A DNA stretch of 64,000 bases, from positions 19,392,501 through 19,456,500 of the forward strand of contig NC_090779.1 in assembly GCF_040054535.1 (NCBI RefSeq), given 5' to 3'. Numbering within the stretch: position 1 is the first letter of the stretch; every line of letters starts with the position of its first letter. Below the pieces are notes generated by a model. It was not told the origin of the DNA. It was given only the letters and a program-made list of their open reading frames with translations, and searched no databases. Source of the stretch: Antennarius striatus (Eukaryota; Chordata; Actinopteri; Lophiiformes; Antennariidae). Below are positions 35,949 through 50,095 of the stretch, one piece after another. The translations under genes and the position numbers were made by a program.

Positions 35949-38900
35949 GACGATGAGAGGATTGAGCTGATAAGATACGAGCAGCGGGGCTTGCTCAGAT
36001 AAATAACAGGGTTCCAAGCTGCTCACTGTTCCGAGTTTTGGCTCACGATGGCAGCTTATTGTTACATTTCTGTTGTTTTTTTTACTGTGTTTGTATTAAG
36101 ATGGAAAGATAAATGGTTATGGAGAAAGTACAACATAGCACACTGTGTATTTGGTTGTGCAATTAGGAACAATTTCTACATTTCTTTCTTTATTTTTTCG
36201 TATGTACAAACCTCTGTTTGTACATGTTCTTAACACACTGCCAGGCTCATTGTGGCAGGAATCACGTGTTTTCAGGGTTATATGTACAACTGTTGGATTG
36301 AAGATGGAGACATGTAGCTACCTGCTCTGTTGAGAGCAGAAGGACAGAAAAACCTAGAAATAGATAACAGTATATCACATCTTCTAGAGTTGTTGAGGAA
36401 AGGTGGAGAGAATTGTTGCTACTATCCTTCGCTCAGTTTCGAGAATGGATGGTTTTTATCTCAGTATAATTATTTGGTTTCAATCTCTTTTTTTCTTGAT
36501 GCTCCTCCGGTGCTCTCTCTGGCCTTTTACTTTTGGATTACATTTAGTCTAATCTTCTAAAAGCAATGTGTGATCTAACCACTGAAAGAGCTGCATGTTG
36601 AAATGGTGGGCGGACAGCATCAGAATCGCTGGCCGTGTGTGTTTGCTGTAGGTCTTCAGAGAAGAAAACATAAGAAAGAGTGCAAAGGAGAGAGGTCGTC
36701 AGTGGTAGGAGGGAAAGTTAGAAAAAGAAATGAGAGCGTATTAAGGAGACAGGAGGTGAGTGTCTCCAAGACCCACCTCAGCATACGGCACATAGCAAGA
36801 GGAACATTCTGTGTGGCCGGTTTATTGTACAGTAATTGGGTTTCTGACCTCCTGCCTCTCTGTTGCTTCTGAATGATAAGACCATGTGTGGGCAGCACAC
36901 TTTGTGTGTGCGTGTGTGTATTTTTGAAGACAAGATTACTGTGTTTAGCTTTTAGAATGAAATCAGCAATGGAGGTTATGGTACTTTGTGTATGTGTGTA
37001 TGTGTGTGTGAAATCTTTGAGAGGGTGGGTGTATTGGACAAAATGGAAACAGAATTACCGTGAAGGCACTCTGAACTGCAGAGAAGCAGAAGGAGCATAA
37101 ATGAAAAGAATTGTGGAGATTTGCGTTTATGCACTAAGACCCAAGGGTCAATTTCTCTACCAGACAAATGGAGACCAAGTGTCACTGACACACTCCCACA
37201 CTGCCCACATAACAGCTTTATCTTTCTAAAGAGAGAGAGAGAGAGACAGTAAGAGAGAGAGAGAGGAAGAAGCAGAAAAAGTAAGTCCACAATGGGATTC
37301 AAACCATTCCTTTAAATAATCTAAAAACCCCTTCCGAACCACTTTTACAGGAACACTCAGGAAGCAATTCTTTATTTCTGCCAAGCATTTTTTTTAAACT
37401 GTTGTCTCTGACCTCTTTAACACTGCTGTGGGAATGTGGGATGCTCTCCATACAGAAACCGCATGTTTATAGGAAGCAACATCAGAATACAAAACCCAGA
37501 ATCCCATCTCTAGACAGTCAGAGACTGCTGTTTTTCACTGTTGTTACTTCTTGCCACGCTGCTTTGGAAACATCACATGCTCATTTTCTCTCAAGAACGA
37601 GAGTTAGCAGAGGAGCAGGAGAGCAAATTCCCCCAAAGAGTGTTTTGCTATTGTAAAATATGGCCTTTGCAGTGAAGCACATTTGATTCAAATCATCATT
37701 CTTTGTGATTAGAAAGCAGAATGTAAAACACTGGTGAGGGAATTATTAAAATGGATGTGTGATGTCCTTTGCAAATCAGCAAAGTATATACAGAAAATGG
37801 AGGTTCATTAGTAGAGACTGACTGGGTGAATTTATACAATCTCTTTTTTATTTCATCCCAGTGTGTGATGCGTGTTGGACTTGAAAGCTACAGCTACAGT
37901 GATCTGAACACTGTGTTTGACTAATGACTTCTTCAGTCTGTCTGTTTTTTCTGTTTTTTTTGTTAAAAAGCTTAAAGGAGTGCTTATATTCACTGTACAA
38001 ACATTTACATATAGAGTTTTGTATTGAGGCTTGTGGATGTCAGTAGAGAGAACTCACAAAAGCCCCTGCTGAGGCATACATGTTGAGGTAGGCAGCATGG
38101 CTGTCTATATTCATTGTTCTTACACACTATTGAAATTCAAAGAATATTCAATTGGATTCAGTATTTTGTCTGTACCAGTGCCACAATAGAAATACGGAAG
38201 GAGAAAAACAAAAGAGGCTGCTTAGAGAACCAGTTGATGGTACAGGCTAATCTGTCTCTGCAGTTACTGTTCCGTGGACCTTTTTGTCTCCAAGTGATTG
38301 AGGAGGCCCAAGACAATCAACATTTCAAGGAGATGTGGACATTTCCACTAAATGACATTCTTAATGGGAACTTGGAGATAAATTCATCCCCACAAAATGC
38401 CATCAGCTCTTTCTATGATAACCTATCAGATTAGACCTTGTGAATTACTTCAGCAGCCCTCCCAACAACCGCGAGAAACAACTCATTGTGTTTCGCACTG
38501 GGGAGGATGCCATCATCTATCTGCAAAGTTGATTACGCATCATGGCGGGTAGTTTGTTTTTCCCCTAAATGTCTGCGGAACAACAAGTCAGTCATGTTGA
38601 AGTGAAGGTCAGAGACGCAAGGCTCTCGCTGGTAGACCAGATTTAATCTTGCCATGTATTGGATCGTATTAGTGAAGCCACAGCGAGACGTGGAAACTCT
38701 GAACTCATATTTTAATCTCCAGAAGAATTTGTTCATACTGGCTTTTCCAAAATGGCATCAATCTGCTGTGACTTCAGCAGCCTGTCGAATGTCATCAATG
38801 CAGCGAATGTTAAGGGTTTGTTTTCGGACCTCTGACCACTTCTTGTCAGTGCAGCATTGCTTGGAGCTCTGTTCCTGCAGAATGATTAGATACTGCTGGT

Positions 38901-41900
38901 GTCCCTGCCCACCAGTCCAACCTCCCTTATGTCTCCTTTCAGTTAAACTGTCTATTCAAACCTACAGAGCATGACTACTACATAGATGATGGATGTCTAT
39001 TTAGTTCAAGCCCTATATTAGAATTTTTAGATGAAGAATCTGCTTTTCCTTTGGTGCCACACCAGAGAGTTTACCAGAGCTGATGATGAAAGCAACAAAG
39101 TGATGAAGTAGGCTAGGCATTGCACAGACTACAGTGATGACTTCAATTGTCAGAGGGGGGAGACAAAAGTTTTGCGCAGGAGTATAAAAAGACCAGGAAG
39201 AGTCTTAAAAGTATTTTAACAGGGCAGAGAGCAATAATCAGTGAACCATTAAATGACTGACATAGTGTTCCTGCACACATCCAGCTTAGATGACCTCAGA
39301 TACTCAAAAAGACAGTAAGACTGAGGAAAGAAAAACATGCAGATTGCACTCAGAGCTAAAAGTTGTTTAAACCTGTGACTTTATTAGCTTCCCAGCTCTA
39401 CAACCTCTCTGCCTCCTGCTGCTTTGTCTCAATAGCTCACTTCACTGAGTATGGAGAAGTGTGTCAAGTGCATTTCTATTTGTCCAGGCTAACTGGGTGT
39501 GTTTGGGTATTCTGTCTTTCTAGACATTGAATAATGAAACAATTGAAAAGTATTATTTTCCTCGAGAAGCCAGTTTCCTTTATATGAAGGAGCAGATGGG
39601 CCAGAGATGAGTATGGATGTTTATTGGGAGTCTTTGTTACACATGCATGCTCGGCTATGCGTGGAGCACTCAACTCTTGGTGGGTGATCCATCATGACAT
39701 TGAGACAGGTCAGGTGTTCCACTGGATAAACACATGTTTCCTGTTCGACTGGCTATTACAATTCTTGTCGATGTTTCAACAGGATATAAACCCGATTATA
39801 TGAACAGAATATTGCTATTTTCCTCCTGTCTGTTGGATGCTAAATGTCTGTGTCAGTTGATTTCTTTAGGAACATGCTCTAGACAGATCGTGGCATGCTG
39901 TACAAACCTATAATAAAATAGCAAACTGTATTTGATCCTGGTTGTCATGTTAAATACGCAGTCGATTGCAGCAGCTCTGGAGAATTTAAAGCTGTGATAG
40001 TTGAGATGGCTCAGATGCCATTTTTATTGCTATGTTTCTAGAAAATTGATTTTGAGGATCGCCTCTGATAACAGTGACATTGTAAGGCCTTGCCAGACTG
40101 ATGCCAGAATGATGCCAGCATGCCAGATGTGGCAGAGAGAGCTAAAATGAAGACTGGAATAAATTCCTGTCAAGCAGAGGTGTGTAGCATGTGTCAGTCT
40201 TATCTGGGCAGACAGCATGGAGCTTTTACTTCTGTTTTTCTTTCTCTAATTTCCTCAATGGATTCTTTTACTCGCCAAAAACAAGAAAGCTCTTAACAAG
40301 CAGATTTGAGTTGTATTTTCAGTAGCTTTCATGACAGGGAAGATGAGTGGGTGTAAGTATTTTCAGGCTGCTGGAGCGTGTGTCATTTGGGGTTTTTCGA
40401 AGTGCCTCTCTGTTAATGAGATGGAGTGTGTGGAATGCTGTCCCGGTACGTATTGCTTACCGTGTTTCCCTTGAGTCACTTTCTGATGACTGGAGGTTTA
40501 AGTTTTAGACAGCAGAAGCATTAATGGAGATTCCACTCAGCCACAGCTTTGGCAACATGCAAATAGCTCTAAATAGGGTGACACTGATTTTTGTGAAGCA
40601 TTTGATCACATTCCTGTTGTTACTAAAGATTAGGCTCTATGGGAAATGTTGTTTTTCAGTCATTCTATCAGTCCCTATGGTAAAAATAATACCAGCCCAC
40701 ACAACATGCTGCAGACCTGGGGGTGAATGTTAAATACAGTATATTAATTGCCAAAATTTCCAGAAACAGAAACATAAGAGACACACCCTTCTGCTGTCTA
40801 TTTATATATTTTTTTATTGCCGCATTAGAGTTTACCCCCCCCCCCCTGCCTATGAGTCTTTGGGCTTTGCTTTCAACTCACAAACAAGTTGTTAACACAT
40901 TTACAGCCCTGTTTTAATCTCAGGAAGCCCAGATACCAGGTCTGCTTATGACATTAAAAGCTAAATGTGTCTATGCAAACTCATGCTAATGCCCCCATCT
41001 CAGTCTGACTCATAACAATGGAGCAGTGTTCGTTGTCCTTGAAGAGTACCAAGTAGCTTTAATCCGTATTTTAAAATGCGACGGACCCTTTTTTAATCTT
41101 CCTTTCCTCCTCCCCATCCCTTGTGCTTGATGTGTTGTTCAAATGGGGCGGTTTCCCACCCGCTGCTGATTAGCATGTTGGTTTTACCGATGGCCTCTTC
41201 CTTCAAGAGAATGGATCTCGTGTTGGAGGACTGTGTATCTCCTCCTCCCTTCCACCTCTTGTCCTGGATCCTCCTCCTTGCACCTCCATTGAGAGAACTG
41301 TAATCCCTGCTTGGGGGGCAGTGTGTCGTCTGTGCTGATAGCATTCAGAGGGCCTTGTAGCGCTCCAATGGACCCACTACAGAGGAGGCTGCGAGGTGCG
41401 ACTGGCTGAGTGCTGGGCACATGGCGTGCATCACTGGCAGATTAGCCCCAGTGCTAACCCTCATTCAGCGCCAGCCTCCTTCAAACAACCAGAAATGCTC
41501 TGCCCACAGGCTGGTGGAAGCAGATTACACTTTTGCAAACACACATGAGATTACACATATTCCAGCAAGAAGTGACAGTGTAGATGGGTGGGTTGGTGTT
41601 AGTAGGGCGACTGAACCGACTGAAAGGTCCCTATAAAATCTGTCCTCATTTATATCAGACCTCTAAAAAATGGTTATCAATAATCTCTAGGTATAGAATA
41701 TTTCTTTCAACCACGACGCACCCACAAGAGTAATGTCTTACACCACAGTGGGACCAATTAAGACATGCACACCTTAGGGCCCATGTGAGAAATTTCACTG
41801 AATTCTGAGGAGATGAAGATAGACCTTACCCTGTAATGTTTGAATGAATGGAAGGATAAGGGTAGCCCCTATACCCCTTTGGCAGCAGAATTCTATAAAT

Positions 41901-44900
41901 TAATGTGAGTTTAGAAAATGTGTCTGTCACCTGCGGCTCATGCTCAGGAACAAGAATATAACCAATGTTTCATCTCACCTTAGAATTTATGTTTGTCCCC
42001 TCTGGAGGCAATACATGATGATGAATGACTGCATTCATTTTATTCATGCAATAATTTATGCTTTTTGTCCCTGAGAGTAAATATCAGGAAACTACCCCTA
42101 ATTTCAACCTCATAGTCTTGAAGATGTTCATTGAAATAAATGTGTCTTAAATCACTGTTTGAGCCAATGGTCTGGATTTTGTGCTGATATTTTAAAGAAA
42201 GATCACAGAGCAAGGTTTGGAACACATTTTCATCATCCCATAGTGGTTGGTTTACCACAGGGGGGGGCAACTACAGTTGACTTCAACTCGCTTACAGACA
42301 AAACTCTCAGGTGAAAACTCATAGTTAATGCCAAAGAGAATGAATCGGAGGTGTTTCAGCTCGTTCCAATGGTTGGTTAACTGCAAGTTACATTCTCTGC
42401 AAATAAATCAAAATGTTTGTTGGTGAGTCAACGCATTTCTTTACGTGCTTGTGTTGCAATGTCTGGATTACAGAGGGTACAGAGTAATAAAATGTCCTTG
42501 CTATTACGTGAAAGCATAGGTTTCAGGTAGAGGTTATACAGAGTAGAGGTCATGATGAGAGAGGGTAGACGTAGGGAGTGTGACAGTGTTAATTACAGCC
42601 ATGAGTGCGTTCTTAGCGAGCTGAGCCGCTGTGATTTAGACTGGATGTCAAAGGAAACGCTCCACATTGATTCACTGCCAGGAGAGACCATCTAGTCTTT
42701 CATTCCTGCAACAAACTTGTTAATTAGAAATCAATCTTTCCCCTGCGCTCTGTGAAGCCCCTTCTCCACTCCACTGTGCCACCCTTCTTCCACCAAAACA
42801 GTTGTACCCAAAAGCTACAGAGACACATTAAATATTGGCTAATGTCAGTGGATTTTCAGTCAGTTGGCTGTAAACTGTAATTTTCATGCCAAGAAGGAAT
42901 AAGAAGCAGAGAGCAAAACAGTGAAGTTTGATATCCTGCCTTCTTTTCCACCTCCCAGCATGGCTGTGAGTTTTTAAAATGAATTTGCCAAACTTTACGG
43001 TTGCATTAAGAACCACTTTCAAATTTTCTATATGAATAAATGTTTTTTTTTATATCTGTATATTTTTAGGATACACAAGACATCTATGGATAGTTTCACG
43101 GTCCATTTACCATGTATCAATAAACAGACATGTTTTACATCTGTTAAATAATGTTCAAATCATCATGAATCATTCATCTTCTGACCCATTTATATTGTAT
43201 AATTATTTATTACTGCCCTTAATTAAAGAAGCAACAAATTTAAGAACAAACAAAGATCTCTAATGTTCTAAACGGTAGCTGTTTTTTTTTGGAGTAGGTC
43301 ATGATGTGGTATATAATGTAAGAACAAATAGAATGATGAGGATGTTGTGTAAGCATGAAGAAGAGGCGAAAGGTTGATTTAGAGATGCTGAGAACAACTG
43401 ACAGAGTAATGTAATGTGAATTCCATTATTCATAGTAGACCTATTATATCCTTGACAGCGGGAACATGTTTGCAACTGCTGTCACCCTGAAATACTGTTG
43501 AAGCTCAAATCTGAGCATATGCTGAGAGCTGCATGGATATTGTGCTCGCAGGTGTACATATGTTGGTGGGTGGTCAGCTTTTGCAAAGGCGATATGTGTG
43601 CATGTGTTTCTGGGCACTGAGATTCTGACTCTGGAAGTCACATTTATGTTACAGATTTGTTGAAAATCCAAGCACACTGTAGGTAAGGCATCCCATCTTG
43701 TTTGTGGAATAATAACAATTGCTGTACAACACAAAATTGATGCCTATGTCTATAAACAGTTCAGTCTGGGTTTATACTCTGATATAAACTGCAGTTTGAA
43801 GTGTCAGCATTAGAGGATGGTAAGAGGAGAGCAGGTCCACCTGGTGCTAACTCACTTAGCTAGTCTTTTTCATCACATCAGCCTTTGTGGGTACGGACTA
43901 TCCAATGTTGTTAATACAAGGGTAAAACAACTTTTCCAAATATCTTGAAGAATAATAGGAAAATAAGGTATAGAATGTTTAAGAATATTTAGCATATGCC
44001 TCAAATAGTTTAATAGATAATAAATAGAAACGATTAGCTCCTAACAAATGATCTAAACCTAATTGTCAAGTAAAGCACACGGCAACCATAAAAATTACCA
44101 TTTTGGTCTGAAATAATAGGGAATATCATTAATAAGGAAAATATTATCGATATTTCCTGCAGAAATCCCCCTGCAGCAGACATGATGAATGTGTCTCTCT
44201 TTGAGAAAGACGCTGCACACTTATGCATGAGGTACTTAAGTTGATTGATTATTTAAGTCTATTGTCACCCTGACGGGATCGGTCGGGATCTAATGTTAAT
44301 TGATGAGCTGTGTTCTTCTACACATCCGAAAGGTCACACACATAATCCAGATCCAAACACTCAAAGTGATTTCAGTTAGTGCCTGTGCTCCAGTGAAATC
44401 CTGAGCTTCGGCAGACTTATCTAAAAATATCTATTTCCGAAGGTTACTTTTGTTTCCACGTAAGAGTTTCCTCTGTCCTGTCAAGTTTACGACTACAGCT
44501 ATTACTTTTGCGTCAGTGAAATAAATGTTTTGATGAAGATGACTGTACATGTGATGTGAATCTATTTGCTGGTACTGAAGCTGAAATATGTGGAATGTAA
44601 TCGGAGGAAAATAATGTACAATGACTTTGGACCAGATGTGGAGTAATTCGGGGTTTTAAGGTTCAGGGAGGTGAGAGACTTAGCAACTCTGAATGTCGAT
44701 GGTGCTCATGCAGGGTAAATTGCTGGTGTCCCTTTGAAGGATAACGGTCAGTGAAAATATGAAGGCTGTGCTTGACAGCTTGGCCCTTATTACCTCCTTC
44801 CTGTTTCCTATCGGAGCAGCTGACGGTGGAGCAGGTGAGATGGAAAGGGATGCAACAGTTTTGATCTTGGTCCAATGTCTGTATTTTGTCTGTGAACGTC

Positions 44901-44935
44901 CCCAGCTGGCTCGCTGCTTGAATGTGTATTTGAGT

Positions 44936-44963
44936 GTGTATGTGTGTGTGTGTGTGTGTGTGT
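44936..44963. repeat. (TG)n microsatellite in reln intron 1
   Basis: About 28 bases of TG repeat, flanked by TGTGTCTG-type impure units. Confidence 0.9.
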
Positions 44964-46612
44964 CTGTAGGTGTCTCTACAAGAAGGTCAGCATGTGATGA
45001 TGAGGTGTCTCTTACATGTACGGATAGATGTGCCTAGTTTGCCACAGACTTTCTTTTCATATGTATTTAGTGTTGCAGTCTGTTTGGGTAAGGAGCTGTG
45101 GCTTGGGTCTTACCCCAGCTCTTGAGGCTGACTTGTACTTTTAGTGTTTTCCTACATTCCTCTGATTTTCTCCGGGGAAGGCTCTGCTGTGCATGGTGCC
45201 GACTCAGCTTTGTAACCTGTATTACAACATTAAGATAGTTTATTTTTTCAGGTATATATTTCTCTGGTTACACACATTTACTTTTAATTGTGTTAGCTTG
45301 TTGATTATAGCTCTGGTCAGTAAGATGCTTGAATATTAGGGTTGGGTTACTGCACCTTTTTCTCTGTCAGCAAAACACATGGTGTTGATGATCAGGACAG
45401 CTCACTCTTCATTTCTGGCAGTCACCAACTGACACAGGGAAAGACTCATGGTGTTCCTCAATCCTCTTACAATACGACCTTTTCCATGCAGCTAATTAAG
45501 GATATTCCCCAAGTAATATATTTTTAGTAAATTTGATCCTTAATTTTTCATGGGATGTTCTGTTTCAGGTTGATGTTCAGGAAGAAATCAGGAAAAATAA
45601 TATATAAATGAACAGAAAGATGGTTTGCTGTCAAAGTCAAGATTTTGTGGATAGCCATTCAGTTCCTCTGCGATACAATTGATTACACATTAGATATTTG
45701 CTTCCTGGTCATTGTAAGGACTCTCCATGATTCCTCTGGGTCAAATGAGGAACACAAATTTACCCACAGAGGAAAAAAATCATATAATTTCAAATTATAT
45801 TGTATCGCCATATTGTTTCCTACTATACCTACACTCAACACCTATTTCATCTTATCGTATTCTATTATTTCTGGCCTTGTCTTGTCTTATTGGTCTCTAG
45901 TTCAAGACAGAAGAAATCTTCAGTTATGAGCGATTTGGAATTGTTGATTAATGGACATGCGTTTCCAGACCATCTAAATCAAACAACTTATTTGGCACAT
46001 CTTGGAGAAATAACAGCTTATAGGACATATTTTTTGCTGAATAATATGACTTGTTGATTACTTGCAGATGCAAATTTTGCTGCCCCAGTCAAAATAAAAT
46101 TAGGAAAAGAAAAATCTTTTGAGCATTAGAAGCAGATTTTATACTTTTGAAAATGGCTGAGGCGTCTTTTTTATGAGAAAAAATGGCTACCTTTTGTTGC
46201 TTGTATTTAATCAAGTATGAAATATGAAATTAAATAGACATATCCATACATTAAATTGCATGTGAACAGCACAGTGAAGCATGACTTTGAAACAGATTAT
46301 GTGTAAGGAACAGGATGTGTGTGACATAATTGTTTCTTCACTCTTCTCTCTTTCTCCACGGTTGTTACAGGGGTGAAGCCAAGTCAGGCAGATTGAGGGC
46401 TTCACCTCCTCTCCTTGGAGTAGAACCTCAAGTGGGCATTCAAGACAGGAATAGAATGTGTGTTAAGATCTCTGCCAGAGATCTTGGAAGGAACTTAAAC
46501 TGATCCAAAGGGATTAATTGCTTTCATTAAATCTGCAAAGAAACATTAGAGGTGTTGTACGGGAGCAGACCTGAAGAAGCTCAGCTGCTGATAGGTTGTC
46601 TGGTGCTTCACA

Positions 46613-46626
46613 GCAACAGATGGCAG
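46613..46626 (+). promoter_or_regulatory. CTCF-like motif in reln intron 1
   Basis: GCAACAGATGGCAG matches the CTCF core (CCACYAGATGGCAG) at 12 of 14 positions. It has the same orientation as the other two motifs in the window. Motif evidence only. Confidence 0.3.
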
Positions 46627-49336
46627 TGCCAGCAGGCCAGGATGGTGCCAGAAGGTTACGCAACGGAATGATGCCTGTTAGGCCTTGCTGGAGGACCACA
46701 TGACACATATATGCAGAAACACACTTCCCACACAATCTTCTGAAAATGTGGGGATCTTATGAAATTCAGTTTGTCTGTGTTTTTGAACTTGCTGGCAGTT
46801 TAAAGGACTCGTCTTTCTTTCTGTATTTGAGGAAATATTGACATTTGTCTGTGTGTCAGGCTCAGCTGTTTGAGGAAGGTCAGAGTGAAGCAGCGCTTCA
46901 ACATTGGTTTTATCATAGAAACAGATGGAGCCATAGCTTCCCTATAGCCTGGTCTTCATTCCCCAGTTCCTACTGGGGCACGTGTGTCAGCCAGTGGGAT
47001 ATGGGTCAGATGGCCAGCTATCTTTATCCAGATTGTTTACAGGAAAACCAAACCTCTGTCCATCTGAGAAAAAAATAGCATCCTCATGGAAAACATGGAA
47101 TATCATTGATAACACTGTCTGTTTATATCATGTCTGCAACTGTGTTTTGAATTTCAAATGACTTCCTTTCATTGACTTTCCTCATTGTACCATTGCTAAT
47201 CATGCAAGACAGAATTTTGATACTCATGATATAAATGGCTGCTACCAGATCAAATCAAGCCTCTTTTTGCCTCTTTCCTCCATGGAGTACTTTCTAAATG
47301 TGTTTCCAAGACTTCTTTAAGTAAAGTAGAGGTTATGAATGTGGGTGTGGTGAGGGCTTGCGGGTGTGTTTGTACACAAAGAGCATAAAGGAGCTGTTCA
47401 AGCCATGCCAACCACACTAGGACATCAATGCAAGTGGACTCGACTGCGACATAAATCAAGTCTTCTCTTCCAGTCTTCTCACCCAGCTCCAGCCTAATCC
47501 CTTGCAGTTCTGTTTTCTAAGAATGAGCTCATGCCAGGAATTGGTGCCAACAAAATGCCCACCATGCTTTGCTGCACCATAACGAGACATAACTACTCCT
47601 TTAAAGATGCCACTGGGAACTATTTTTCATGTCCCTATTACCATATTTGAAAAACATACCCAAACTGTACTGTATATACTGTATATATGCAGATATACAG
47701 TATATGCAGCATATGTAGCAATATGTTACTCATGTACACATAGAGATCATAAGGTTTAGAATTTTTGTATCGTAAGTTAATTATTTTCCAATAAATAGAT
47801 TCCCCTTCATACCTCCACCTCAAGTGATTCAAGCCTCCAGCAACACTACACTTTCACATTTGTGATCCCGAAACCAACATGGATGAGGAGAGAGAGAATA
47901 GTTAGGTAGGATTTGGGAAAAACTATTTGTTTTATTCTATGAATTGACTAGTGTGTCTCAGTTGTTTACACATTTATAATATTGCTTCATGGAAGAATAC
48001 AAACAGAATTTTATTCCAGAATCTAGATCATCCATTGGAACCTTGAGAAATTTGCTTGTAACTGGACATGTTACAGACTATATGTCCTGCAGTCTGACTA
48101 TCAAATATAAAACATTGTTGAGCCCCATTACTAATCTAGCACATAGTGAGAAATACTTTGGTTTTCACTATTTTATTAACTTCTCCCTATTCTGGGAATT
48201 TATCATTCACTACTGCTGCCTCACTGCTTGTTTTGGAAACACAGAAATAAAATTGATTCTCTCTATAACTGAGGCAAATTTATTCCTCAAGACAAAACCA
48301 AACCACTCAGAGACTCGTGAAAAACCATCCTCTTGTACAGAATCTTTTACCATTAGTTCACCACCATCTTCTAGAACTTTGTCTGTCCTGTGTTTAACGT
48401 ATTTTTACAGCATTCAGGATACGTTTATGTGATTTACAATTTATTCAGTCAATTGTGATCTATTTTTGCTGAATGGGTTGTCACAAAAGATTTCTTGTTG
48501 CTTCCGTGCCTGTCTCTGTGTGTATTCCACTTGTGTGTTGTGTCTGCTCTAGACTCATCAGAAATGGCAGTGGTGAATGTGTGCTTTGTTGCGTTGTGTA
48601 GTGTGTTGGTACTTGTGTTTTAACATAACTCCTGGTGGATCCAGAGAGGTGAAGAAAGCCCTAGGCCCATCAATACTTGAGTAGAAGCACAGTTGTGTGT
48701 GTCTGTAATGAGGCATACCACATCGCATCATCAATATTACATGCTGGCTTAGGGCCAGGGGATGTGCTCTGTGCTGTGCTCAAGTATAGTATGCGTGTAT
48801 GCAAGTGCCATGTATACAGTTTAATGAGTATTCTGGAAGACCCAAGTTAGGTGGACTTGAAACTGCAGACTCCAGACTTCTCTGGGGGCAAATACAGGTC
48901 CTCTGTGGAAAACTTGGCAACAAGGGGTGCACGTAGTTCAGGAGAGAGGTGCACCCGAATGCTCGAGAAAGAACAAGTGTAAACTCTGCATGTTCTGCAC
49001 TCACCCTTAGCCCAAAAGTACTAGAATTAGACTCTAAACAGAAAACATACTGTTTCAATTATGTATATTTTTTAGCATGTTTTGCATGTCTGCACCAGAT
49101 ATTCCACATCATACCCATCACAAAAAGCACAGTGCATTTCAAATGTAAAGCCCCCTGTTATTTGAAAAAGCATGTAAAGCAGCTTTATGAATATCCTTAT
49201 CTTGAAAAATCTCTTCTCAATGACCTACAGAACCAATTTAATGATGAAGCTCTGAAGTTTTATAGGCTGTCTTGAAGGAAAAGGCCGAAATTCAGTCCAG
49301 ATGTTTGGATAAAATACACCTAATGTGTTTACTTAG

Positions 49337-49358
49337 CACACACACACACACACACACA

Positions 49359-49429
<71 letters not shown>
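49337..49429. repeat. (CA)n(CACG)n(CA)n compound microsatellite
   Basis: A CA run interrupted by five CACG/CGCA units and then a long second CA run. Confidence 0.95.
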
Positions 49430-49430
<1 letters not shown>

Positions 49431-49586
49431 TTGCTAACCTGCTGATAATTGAGTTCACCCCTATTCACTGATCATTATTTCCCATCCCCCCTTGGCCAAG
49501 TGAACAGCATTCAGAGATGAGGGATGGACGGGAATTTTAAAGGCTACCATCAAAGGCTGTCAGCATCCTACTTCAGATAAGCGTGC

Positions 49587-49618
49587 GTGTGTGTGTGTGT
49601 GTGTCTGTGTGTGTGTCC
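49587..49618. repeat. (TG)n microsatellite
   Basis: About 30 bases of TG repeat with one TCTG interruption, followed by a GA-rich stretch (AGAAAGAGAGAGAGC). Confidence 0.85.
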
Positions 49619-50063
49619 ATGCGAGGGAGAAAGAGAGAGAGCAAGAGAGCGTATGTGAAGTACCCCCACAGGTGATCATCTCCTTTGATTGGCTCATCTG
49701 TCTGTTACATTCTACAGGCAAGTGAAGCCTCTTAATAATTCAGATTTTTCATTTGTATTGATCAGGGAGCTCTCCTCTCCGTGGGCCACTCCACGGCTAC
49801 CTATCCTCCACATCACTCCAGTTTTTCAATCCTAACCTTGTGCCCGTAACTTTGCCTCCCCTCCAATTTCTCTCGACTGACCTCCACATCAAACGGGCCC
49901 ACTACTGCCAGGGAGCTGTGAATGCATAAGAAAAGGGGTGGATGGGGAGAGAGCATTTTTTACTATGATGCCTCAAATGGGAGTAAGGCTGAGGGCGAGG
50001 GGGTGGAAGAAATCTGTAAGCGGTGGTTAGAGACAGAAATATCATGGTGGAGGCAGAAGGAAA

Positions 50064-50065
<2 letters not shown>

Positions 50066-50089
<24 letters not shown>
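50066..50089. repeat. (TG)n microsatellite
   Basis: About 24 bases of TG repeat within reln intron 1. Confidence 0.85.

Positions 50090-50095
<6 letters not shown>

Noticed and set aside
46465..46485. Small palindrome AAGATCTCT / AGAGATCTT
   Set aside because: Nine-base arms occur readily by chance in 64 kb; no flanking structure.
49337..49429. CRISPR-like regular repeat
   Set aside because: It is a CA/CACG microsatellite, with no spacers and in a vertebrate genome.
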